Source: Anthoceros angustus
Taxonomy: Eukaryota; Streptophyta; Anthocerotopsida; Anthocerotales; Anthocerotaceae
DNA length: 64,000 nt
Direction of reading: 5' to 3'
NCBI GenBank assembly: GCA_010909165.1
Contig: VJWM01000108.1
Coordinates: 372,001 to 436,000, forward strand
Part shown: positions 43,636 through 52,938 of the stretch, one piece after another
Layout: the number at the start of each line of letters is the position of its first letter
How positions within the stretch are numbered: position 1 is the first letter of the stretch
Translations under genes and position numbers: made by a program
The notes under the pieces: model-generated
Database searches by the model: none
What the model was told of the DNA's origin: nothing
The model's input: only the letters and a program-made list of their open reading frames with translations

Positions 43636-44196
43636 CATAGCTCACGCTGGGTGAAATGAGGGATGTATTTGCCAAGCTCCAAACCAGTCGGGCATGACTA
43701 GGAATCAAAACGCAGGTTCGAATCCTGCCCACCAGGTTTAAACGAGGGTTTCGCGACAGCTCAGTTTTGTGCCTGCGAAAAAATGCTGGAACCTTTGGCC
43801 CAAGAAAGCTCCTCACGCCGGTTCAGCCTAAAAGAACACATATCTCCACGCTGGTTTAGCCTAAACATGTATCTGGCAAGCTCATGAGCTTGAATCTAGG
43901 AGTAGAGCGGCAGAAACGAGTGGTCCAGTCTGACCGAAAGCTGCTGTATGACGCAGAGTTAGAGGATGTCTTGTGCGGACATGCTGAGAAGCTGGCCTTG
44001 GCTTTGGGTCTCCTCAACACTCCGGAAGCCTGAAGCCTCAACGTTTCTCGTCAACAAGAATCTTCCGATGTGTGATCAGTGCCACAGTGGAACCAAAGCC
44101 AACCCTAAGATAAAAAAACCGCCACATAATCATCCGAGATACATACCGTGTTCATCTCTTCAAGGACGGCTCTGCCCTCGTGGGGATTTCCATTGA
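43636..44196 (+). pseudogene. DYW-domain PPR pseudogene fragment (PPR-D relative)
   Basis: It matches the C-terminal part of PPR-D: LGEMRDVFAKL, then, after an insertion, LNLGVERQKRVVQSD, LCGHAEKLALALGLLNTPE, and in other frames MCDQCHSGTKA and VFISSRTA. A stop (tga) at about 44,032 and at least three frameshifts destroy the frame. The 3' flank (aatgaagatcgactgtttta...) also matches the PPR-D 3' flank near 37,260. Confidence 0.88.
43680..43866 (+). mobile_element. SINE-like insertion within the PPR pseudogene
   Basis: About 187 bp interrupts the pseudogene and is flanked by tgtatttgccaagctc (43,664-43,679) and tgtatctggcaagctc (43,868-43,883). These are a likely target duplication with two mismatches, and the intact PPR-D has this site once. 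Inside, caggttcgaatcctg is a perfect tRNA T-arm and pol III B box. No clear A box and no poly(A) tail were found, so it may be a truncated SINE or a tRNA-derived fragment. Confidence 0.55.
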
Positions 44197-44249
44197 ACGG
44201 TTCTCGGAGCTTCTGTTTGCTTTCCTCGCAATCGGGTAGAAGAATGAAA

Positions 44250-44470
44250 CCAGAAAATGAAGATCGACTGTTTTACGACAAATATGACATGGTCCTTGGA
44301 CCTTGGACCAGGGATGGTCCCACATTTACACAACCCAGGCTTATTCCAATGGATAATGGTATACACAATACAGCAACGTGATTCAGCCTTGTGGCCTCTA
44401 TCAACTTCTGTGCCCCTCTCAACGTCAAATCAAGTTATGCAACCACTATTCATTCCTGTCCTCCTTAAAC
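44250..44470. pseudogene. PPR 3' flank plus CLC exon-7 relic
   Basis: 44,250-44,340 resembles the 3' flank of PPR-D. 44,391-44,460 read on the minus strand matches CLC exon 7: LDLTLRGAQKL corresponds to PDLTLREAQEL of the intact gene. This preserves the PPR-then-CLC tail-to-tail order. Confidence 0.7.
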
Positions 44471-44486
44471 TTGCATATTCGCATTG

Positions 44487-44711
44487 TCAAGGCACTTTGT
44501 CATTTCGAGTATGGAGGACGAGAAATCGTTGGGTACCACGTTGAGGTTCCAAACACTTTTTCATATCCCGCATTATATCCTTCATATCACAAACTATACC
44601 CTTCATATCATAAATCGTTTTGGCCATGAAAATTGTTCCGCATGCAGCAGCCACAAAAACCCCGATCAAGGCACAACTGGCAGCACAGCTAGCAGCATCC
44701 TCAGCCTTCAT
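44487..44711 (-). CDS. Small single-pass membrane protein, second copy (74 aa)
   Basis: The ATG at 44,711 starts MKAEDAASCAASCALIGVF and is followed by an Ala/Cys-rich membrane segment and a Met/Asp-repeating helix (MKGIVCDMKDIMRDMKK). The plus-strand strings ccatgaaaattgttccgcat and gcagcagccacaa align with gcaatgaaaatcattcggaa and gcagcaatcccaa at 40.4 kb. The start codons align too, which supports common descent of the two frames. The function is unknown; it may be a relic. Confidence 0.35.
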   Translation of the reverse strand: MKAEDAASCAASCALIGVFVAAACGTIFMAKTIYDMKGIVCDMKDIMRDMKKCLEPQRGTQRFLVLHTRNDKVP

Positions 44712-45731
44712 CTCACCCTATTATGATATACATGTTAAGCATCATCATCATCTAAAGTCTAAGAAAATCTTCATGTAAAAAAGACATATACCTAAAACCT
44801 ATTCAATTTAAAAATTAGGTTAATATCTATTATTATTATCTAAAGCCTAACAAACAAAGAAATGAAGGATAATGAGAGACACATACTCGTCACAAATGTG
44901 CTAGAAGATGATGTTGCTAGAGCTTAAGATGAACGTGGATTGTGAGCCTCCCACGTGCAAGTTCTGAATAAGATGCAAGGTCGCTAACTATCTGTTAACC
45001 ATCAACTTGTACATATTTATATCTATCTCAAAGATAGCCACGTGCCTACGATTACAACACAAACACCATTACACACCTCTAATACTAGACCTCCACATAG
45101 TCCTACAAATATTTGCCATCTACAAACTACTCACATCTACATTCTAGGTACTTGTTGTTTTTCTTATCATGGAACAAACAATGATAGAAGAAACAAGTCT
45201 GCAATAGAGAAATCAAAAAACAGTCAACTACTAGCCATATGCATGCGCACCTGTCTATTCGACAGTTAATCCTGTCGAGCCTCTCCACATCATATTCCCA
45301 TAGCCTACTCAAGAGCAGGAGAAGAGAATGTGCGTAAAAATACAAGAACTGCCCGATTTATGTATGTCCAGCAAGCTGCTAACCTCATGATTTCATGCAA
45401 TCGCAGTGCATCTACCTCCCTGTAGGCAGCTTCTCTTAGAAAATAACGGATTCCATGCAACCGCATATGTGCCTTTACCCCCTTGCACAACTTCCTCTTT
45501 AAAAAATGCGGAATCCATGCAACCTCATATGTGCCTTGACCCCCTTTGAACAAGTTTCTCTTTACAAAAATGCGGATTCCATGCAACCACAAATGTGCGT
45601 GTACCCCATTCTGGAATATGCGGATTCCGTGCAACCACATTGATATGTAGGTAGATCTGGACAGCTTCTCTTCGAAAAAATGCATGCGGCAACACACACA
45701 CATGCTTCCAAACGAGCCCTACCGGGCGGGA
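44712..45731. other. Spacer with minisatellite
   Basis: Apart from the array at 45,420-45,650 I see no gene. Minus-strand open frames reading the array as repeated LHGIRIF blocks are a by-product of its near-69-bp (23-codon) period. Confidence 0.45.
45420..45650. repeat. ~60-70-bp minisatellite (atgcggattccatgcaacc)
   Basis: About four copies of (a)tgcggattccatgcaaccnca followed by (a/t)atgtgcctttacccc and a variable spacer. Confidence 0.8.
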
Positions 45732-45848
45732 CTGACCACCACAATGGAAATAAAGCCATCTCTAAATTGACATAGCGAAATCATCTGATATGCACACCGT
45801 GTTCATCGCTTCAAGGATAGCTTCTATTTTGTTGGGGTTTTCATTGAC
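45732..45848 (+). pseudogene. Terminal DYW-domain relic
   Basis: It matches the last ~115 nt of PPR-D: cacaatgg, aaagccatctctaa, gcacaccgtgttcatc, cttcaaggatagcttct, then gttggggttttcattga. Frameshifts are present. The following 3' flank is also similar to PPR-D (gacgctgtt, tgtacctg-like). A further flank piece (aaaatgaagatggcctgctt) is at about 46,350. Confidence 0.85.
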
Positions 45849-46442
45849 TGGTTGCTGGGTGTCTGTTGTTATCTTTGCTTGGACGCTGTTACCGCTACTT
45901 GTGCCTGTCAAAGGTGCTCATGCTGTTCAGAGGACAGGAGGTCCTGATCTCGTCGTCCGGCGACAACGTTACATGTTGCTGGTGACATGATCCAAGGATG
46001 CGGTGGGCAGCATACCTGAGTTGGTGCCCTGGAACCGAGCGACCCAGCATTTTCTTCTTGGGAAATCCATATGGCAGGCTGCAGGGCCAGAAGAACCGGT
46101 TGTATGGAAGTGTGACTGAAGTATTTTGATATCTGCAGTCCCTGCTTGAATTCAACCTGTTCTCCTCAACATGAAGCCCACAAGTGGAACACGCTACGCA
46201 AATATGCAAACAGCCAGGCAAGATTTGGCCAACTAAGTTTTCGTCTCTACTTTGCGCAGCCCGTCAAAGTAACTGATCTGAGCCGGTGAAAAATGTGAGA
46301 GGATACGCAACACATAGCCAAGGCTGGAGACCTTAGGGTAAATTCGGAAAAATGAAGATGGCCTGCTTTACGGCAAATATGACATGGTCGTCGGACGAGG
46401 GATGGGCCCAGTGCAGCAGTCCCACAATGGCAAAACCCAGGC

Positions 46443-49400
46443 CTAGTGCCCATGATCGAGATTATCATCATCGTCATCCTTGGGCCTGGATAAGATCGCC
46501 TCTATCCTTTTGGCTGCCTCTTTCCTGCCGAGAGAAGTAAAAGGCGTTCAATAAGATTTATGATTCGATAGGATAGGAAGGCTGTAGGCAGAGCAATACA
46601 CACCTGAGACATTTGGGAATGGAATCCCGATCCAAAAGGCCAACTACTTTGCGACCACGGTCCTGCCAGCGCTTCCCCCCTCGTGCCACGACAGGAACGT
46701 GATGCAGCCTTCTGGGCTCCATCAACTCCTGTGCCTCCCTCAACGTCAAATCTGGATACGCAACCACTATTCTCTCATCGTCTTCCCCAACCCCCTTGTC
46801 GGTGCAAATTGAGGCAACTAAAATAGAGTCCACCTGCAGCAAGCCCAGGACGTATTTCAGAGTAGGCTCTTCAAGGTAGCTGTCCGGTTGAAACAAATAT
46901 GCGAACACAGGTTTTACCTCAAACACAACCCTTTCCCCCTGTGACGCTTCCTTCATTGCCCTGAACACTTCTCTTTGCAGATCATCTAACGTAAAAATGC
47001 CTTCCAGTAAGTCGTTGTCATCTACCACGAGAGCACACTTTTGATTGACTTCAATCATAGCTGCTACAGTCTCCTTAACCGTGGCATTTGCAAGCACTTT
47101 CACAAAGCTTTTTGACATGGCCTGGGCCACCTGCGATTCGCACCACGTTTTAGTTTCCTCAATAGAAACAGTTTCGAGATAAACATCAACAAAACAGAAA
47201 CAGGCGATAGATGCAGCAGGGTGTCAATGTAACCTTCAGGGTATCAAGCAGCTCATCCTCCAATACCATCTCCGGTCCAGGCTGACCCTCCACCGTACAC
47301 AGTTCAACATCCCCGGCTGATTGCTTCCTCCAGACCCGCATCTGGCCTCCATTTACATGGTGGTCACCATCCGCACTTGGAGAGTAACTAGTAGGTGACT
47401 GAGGGACGGCTTGCAAGCCTGTTCTAATGCCAATCGACCCTAGCAGTTGCAAAGCAGGAAAGTTTTTGTCCTTGGCAATTGATGCCACCCATATGGCAAG
47501 CCCAACTGCGCCCTGTCATGACAAGCATGCAGAAAATGAGGCTAACAATAACATCCAGGCTTACATCTGAAGCAAGTTAATATTCACATCGGACAAAGTC
47601 GCTCAAAAGAACTCATTACCATGAGAGGAAGTAGTATGTGGTAGTCCTTAGTCAGCTCAAATAGGAGCAAAACTGATGTCAGAGGAACAGAGCATACAGC
47701 TGCCAGCAAAGCAGCCATTCCCACCTGCCAGAGACGTCACATGGGTCTCAAAACCGTGGCATGCAGAGTTTTCGCCCAGAGAGGAGGAGGACGACAGGAC
47801 ACCCTGCTTCCAACACTTCAACCACTACTACAAAGGGACATACCAGGGCATACGCTTGTGGATGTGCCACACCACCAGGTATTGCTGCATTTATTGCTTT
47901 CCCTGCTAAGCTTCCGTAAACTGAACCCACTGCCGAGCCTATGAACAAGCTAGGGGCATACACACCTCCGACAAGTCCAGAGCCACGACAAATGGATGTA
48001 GCGATGATTTTGGCTCCTGTCAACTGGACCAGCAGAAAAGCTCCAGGTGCTGAGGCAGTCTTCCCAGAGTGCAGAATCTCGTCCACGTTTGTAAACCCCC
48101 AATACAACACCCCAGGATATCTGAGCGCAATAATGCCAGTACAAAGCCCACCTAGAGCCGGTGTAACAGACAACGGTATTCCAATGCGGTCCTTCAGGAA
48201 GTCAAACCATCGAGTACAATAGGCAATGAGTCGAGTCAAAATCACGCAAACTACTCCACAGAGCATCCCCAGCAGCAGATAGAGAGGAAGTTCTGCCAGG
48301 GAAAACAAGGAGGAAACAGAGTCAGCCAACAGGGGGTGCTTACAAAGACTTGCAATCGAGATAAGCACCAACGTATACAATGGTTCAGAGCTTGCCTATA
48401 ACAAGAGCTTAGGTATCATACATAGCTTGCTACACAAAGATTTTGTATCCTATTGCCAGGTAAACTTTGCTGCCCACCTGCAGCGGATTTCAGTTCGTAG
48501 GTGGGCACATTAAAAGCTGGACTCTCCCCAAGCACAATCTGAGATACTGTTGACGATATCACAGATGCCAAAATAATCATTGCTGTTGTGAGGGGTGGTG
48601 AGTTCTCAGCATGCGCGGGTCTCAACACAGTCTCGATGGCAAAAAAGCATCCAGCCACAGGAGCGTTAAAGCCTGGACATGGACAAGAACACCGACATCA
48701 GTGAGTGAGGAAACACACCGCGAGTAAACGAGTGCTGCACAGCCACCAGCGTCAAGGATCCAACCAACCTGAGGCAATGCCAGCGGCTGCTCCAGCAGCA
48801 GTTAGGGCTACCCTTCTCTCCTTGTTGTTCTTCATAACTTCTGCACAGCCATGAGCCCATGCCTTGCCAATGTCCACGCTCGGCCCCTCCGGTCCTAGAG
48901 AACATCCAGTACCAAGCGTGGTAGCAGCCTGGACCGCCTTCACAACAGGCTTAGCTCCCCGTATCCAGTCGATTCGCTTCCTGGGGCCCCTGGGCTCGAT
49001 GGCGCTCAGCTGGTCCAAGATCCCAAGAATGGAATGCATCAACCCCACCAAAACGCCTCCAACCACAGGCAGGATCATGATCCGATGCCATGTGTCCGCC
49101 AACTTCTGCACCCGGAGCCAGGCAGCTCCCTCGTGAGGCGTCCCTGCCCATGCCAAGTTGTGTATGCCATGCACCTGCACCCAGAATCAACCATCTCAAC
49201 ACTCCAACATCCCTCTGGCAACCAGAAAACCGCACAACACCAGACCGCTCCAGATCCTCATCACTCACCCCTTTGTTGAACGCCACCACGCTGAGGCCCG
49301 TGGCGCAGCCCAGTCCGCATCCCAGCAACAGAAACGACCACTCCGGGGGAACCCGATCGGTCACCTGCTGCGAGACCTGCTGAGTCAGCGACGGCCTCCG

Positions 49401-49622
49401 CACCAGCACGGGAGGCAAAGCTCTGGCGCTCACTGACTGTCTCGGGGCAGCGGCCTCCCTGGAAGTGCTGGACTCACTCTGCCTCAGAATGGGGCGCAGC
49501 TCCCCCCGCGCTTCCACGTCCGAATCGGAGTCCGAGGAGGCCGAATGAAGCACTTGCCTGTAGCCCCCGCTGTGGTTGGCTGACATCCTCTCCGCGTTAT
49601 GCACAACTCCCGTTCCAGACAT
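46443..49622 (-). CDS. CLC-f/e-type chloride channel or transporter, 8 exons, 798 aa
   Basis: Intracellular-membrane anion channel or exchanger. Exons on the minus strand: 49622-49269, 49174-48769, 48672-48478, 48292-47844, 47724-47620, 47512-47234, 47130-46604, 46524-46443, all GT-AG and phase-consistent. A Ser/Asp-rich hydrophilic N-terminus (SASSDSDSDVEARGE) precedes the first membrane helix (PEWSFLLLGCGLGCATGLSVV). The family motif GPEGPSVDIG with its gating Glu is present, as are VAGCFFAIE, ELPLYLLLGMLCG, GGVYAPSLFIGSAVG and LVGMAALLAAVCSVPLTSVLLLFELT. The cytosolic tail has two CBS-like parts (VKETVAAMIEVNQKCALVVDD; EAQELMEPRRLHHVPVV). Exon 8 encodes KEAAKRIEAILSRPKDDDDD; its relic near 37.4 kb supports it. 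The length is close to Arabidopsis CLC-f. It is the intact copy of a gene whose tail is duplicated elsewhere in the window. Confidence 0.93.
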
Positions 49623-50389
49623 TGAGCGATGCGGAATCGTCGCTCGCCATGCCCGGGATCCCGACAAGGCCTACGCTATGGAGTGAGTTTCTCCGACCTG
49701 CTCACCTGCAGGGGTTGGAATTTGGCAGCCCTGCGCCAAGGCCCCCGCTCGTGAATTCTGCGAAAATGCGCCCATTGGAGGCACAGCCACGCTCACTTCC
49801 CAATCCTACCAGCGCGTACCAGGTACCAGGGGAGAGGAAGGCAGAGAGATGAATTGAATGGGAGGCCACCTCGCCGCTCTGCCCCCACGCATATCACACG
49901 CATAAGGGATCCAAACTCTGTGGCCCAGTCACTTGCGACCTAAATAATGCTCTCCTTCCAGACGCACGCACTGTCACTTCCAACTTTTTAACCCCAGGTG
50001 GATCGAGGGTCTCAAATCCAACTTTTGCTCCGTTTCCTCGTATTGCAGAATGGCAAGAGTGCACGAAAATTCGAGATGGAGAAAGGAATGGAGGTTGCGT
50101 GTTTCTCCTGAGAGCCTGAGGTCGTGCTGCATTCGCCGGCGTGGAGCATGCCCATCCGTGCGCGGCAAGGCCAAGAGAACGACTGCGTTGCTGCGAGCAA
50201 TCCCTGTGGTACCAGGAGGCCTGCCGCGTGCCGCCGCGCGGTCTTGCGGTGACTTTGTGACCGTTTTCCACCGGATGCACACCTACCACAGCCCGCTCCG
50301 CTCAAGGCGCAATCGGCGAAACCTGTCCCGCCGTCTGTGCGTTCGGACGGTTGCGCCATAGTTTATCGTTCTTGTTGCCTCGGCATATG
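49623..50389. other. CLC upstream region
   Basis: This is the presumed promoter and 5' UTR of the CLC gene. Open frames on both strands at 49,894-50,361 have no domains. Confidence 0.5.
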
Positions 50390-51029
50390 CACCTTCCTAA
50401 CCTGGTTATTATTTTTGGCCCGGCCATCAGGTTTCGGTTGCGGATGTGGTTTTGGCCCGGCGACCAGGTTTTTTGTGGATGTGGTTGTAACCGATCTACC
50501 CGAGATATCGTCTCAATCCTTCGAGATGGGCGGTGGAGGGATGTGCATGGCGAAGGCTCGTAAGTACTCTTCTATGCAGGGTACGCCTTCATCGCCCTCG
50601 CCATCGAGACCCATGGAGTCATGGGCAAGGCCTTCTCTACGTTCCTTCAGGCATGTGCCCGGGAGTACCATAGTCGTAGGAGTGGGGTTGGCCTCCCTCT
50701 TTCTTGTCTTGTGGCTTTTTACAGGCAACGTGTGTCCATCATCCTGCAGCGGGCTTTGGCTAACGCAGTGTATAGGATGACGGCAAGCGCAGGGGAGGCG
50801 ACATCTTCGACACTGATGGTAAGTAGGCCCTTTCCTATACCCGATTTTGAAATTCCTAGCGCGGTAGGTAGCTACAAGATCGGCAACAACAGGGGTTGGT
50901 CCCCATGGTCTTGTGCCCTCCTAAGGGTTGTTTTCCCTTGTCTCGGGGTAGATAGGTTTTTTCCCCATCTCTTTTTCATAATAAAGTCTCCATTCTTCTT
51001 TGCTGGGTTGCTGAGTTTGAATTGCAAAT
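50390..51029 (+). mobile_element. Retroelement-derived fragment, second copy
   Basis: It starts with a ~37-bp tandem (ttggcccggc...ggatgtggtt). From 50,560 it encodes YAFIALAIETHGVMGK, LPLSCLVAFYRQRVSI, ILQRALANAVYRMT and MVSRPFPIPDF, homologous to the 42.3-42.9 kb frame. A frameshift at about 50,580 separates it from the upstream AVEG-like part. It is truncated. Confidence 0.55.
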
Positions 51030-51210
51030 AGAGCAACCCCTTCTCTCAGCATGCGTTTCTGGGAGCTTAGCTGCTCCTTTTCACCACGACTCTCAGGGCT
51101 TCCCTTTGAGTGTCCTCTGCCAGATGGGTCTTTATACTAACTGCTAGGTCTAGCTGACTAACCATATTGGTACAGAACCAACGTGGTCTGCTATTATTTC
51201 TAACTCTCCC
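51030..51210 (-). mobile_element. LTR (3' LTR of copia fragment)
   Basis: On the minus strand a purine tract (gagagggagag) is followed by ttagaaataatagcagacca, tggttctgtacc and a TATA-like agtataaagaccc. It lies about 230 bp beyond the stop of the copia pol frame, where a 3' LTR is expected. The far end of the LTR is uncertain. Confidence 0.6.
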
Positions 51211-51441
51211 TCTCAGACACGTTGCCGTTCCGAGAGCTCCGAACTAAGAAAAGGAGATCACTACTAAAAGAAACTGCCACTGAAGGCTACCATCTCCGGC
51301 TCGGCTGTGACATCTTCTAGTCGCTTTTCTTGTGTGAGTCTGTCGTCGGAACTCCTGTGATGAGCACCGATCATGACCAGAGCAGAAGCAAGTCTTCAAC
51401 TTAAGTTATCTTCGTAGATGATGGAACAAACATGGAAAGCC

Positions 51442-52790
51442 TCACCAAATGAGTGATTTGTCTAGCGTCACATAGCTACTACAATCTACAAGTCCAAGCC
51501 CTTCTCTGTGGAAACAGTGTTTAAACTTGGGCAGAGACTTCGTCAGAACATCGGCCGTATTATCATCTGTTGATACATACTGTATCTTCACTAAGCCCCT
51601 CTCAGCAGCATCTCTAACATAATGATGTTGAATCTCAATGTGCTTAGTGCGGGCGTGAAACACAGGGTTAGAAACCAGGGCGATGGCTGACATATTATCA
51701 CAGTTAATAAACGTAGGTCCTGCTTGTTGCATACCCAAGTCTTCGCATAACTTCCTTTCCCACTCTGCCTCCTTAGTGGCTTCTGTGAGAGCTTTGTACT
51801 CCGACTCCGTGGAAGATAAAGATATAGAGGCTTGTTTCCTACAAGACCAATTTACAACAGTGGAGCCCGCGAGGAAGCAATAAGCCGATAAACTCTTTCG
51901 GGTGTCTGCATCGGAAGCCCAATCTGCATCGACATAGCAAGTCAATTGTAGACTCCTTTTGCCACTAGGCTTGTAGCAGAGACCATAGTTAGAAGTACCC
52001 TTGAGGTACCGCATAATTCTTTTAAGTGCTAGCCAGTGATCCCTTCCTGGGTTCTCAGAGAATTGGGCAACTGCATTAACAGTATTAGATATGTCTGGTC
52101 TTGTCCAGTTGCTTAGAAACATGAGGGTGCCAACCGCCATACGATAAGGTACACTCTCCATTTCCTTTTTCTCTTCGTCAGACTGTGGACAAGAAGATGA
52201 GGAGAGCTTAACACCAACAGCACCTGGAGTGGTAGCTGCTCGTGCATTCTCCAAGTTGAACCTCTTGAGCATCCCGGCTACATATCTACCTTGATGAAGG
52301 TAGATAGTTCCAGTGGATCTATCTTTGTGTACGTGCATTTCAAGAATGTATTTAACCTGACCCAGATCTTTCATTTCAAACTCCTTGCTGAGATCAGCCT
52401 TGATCTAGTTAACCAACTCCACATTGTTACCGGGGATAACTAAGTCATCCACGTATAATGCTATCAAAACAAGTGAGCTGTCCTTTTGTAGCACATACAG
52501 GTTAGTATCTGCTTCGCTTTGCACGAAGCCAATCTTCTTAAGATAAGAGTTAATTCTCTTGTACCACAATCGAGGACTTTGTTTGAGCCCATAAATAGAA
52601 CGAAGGAGTTTACACACCTTTTGCGGGAATCTCTTATCCTCATAATCCTCAGGTTGATCCATGTAGATCTCTTCTTCCAAGTGACCATAGAGGAAAGCTG
52701 ACCATAGAGGAAAGCAGTCTCTCCGGGGCTGTCGTGCCTGTTCATTGACTCAGGACTCACGTTAGCAAGAAGACGCACAAGGGTCTGCAA
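51442..52790 (-). mobile_element. Ty1/copia pol fragment: reverse transcriptase and RNase H
   Basis: Minus-strand reading: EEEIYMDQPEDYED, SIYGLKQSPRLWY, the RT catalytic YVDDLVI, then after an in-frame TAG at about 52,407 KDLGQVKYILEMHV, PYRMAVGTLMFLSNWTRPDI, the RNase H stretch CYVDADWASDADTRKS, STESEYKALTEATKEAEW, FHARTKHIEIQHHYVRD and VLTKSLPKFKH. Gag, protease and integrase are absent (5' truncation near 52,790). A short ctttcctctatggtca duplication lies at about 52,684-52,720. The element is not autonomous. Confidence 0.95.
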
Positions 52791-52938
52791 GGAAACGCGG
52801 CATCAACACCAAGAGAAGATGATTTACTCAGAGCAGCCTCAGCCCTCTTATACTATGCCGAAGGTCGGCGCCTTTATTACACCTCTATTCGGTGAGGCAG
52901 CTCGGTGTGCCTAACCGCCTACTATCCTCCCTATCCCC

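Noticed and set aside
43680-43760. Complete tRNA gene
   Set aside because: Only the T-arm/B box and an acceptor-like end are convincing. No matching 5' acceptor or D arm can be folded, so it was treated as SINE-like.
45305-45703. 132-codon minus-strand frame with repeated LHGIRIF
   Set aside because: The repeat peptide comes from a roughly 69-bp minisatellite with variable unit length. It has no initiation context, and similar units differ by indels.
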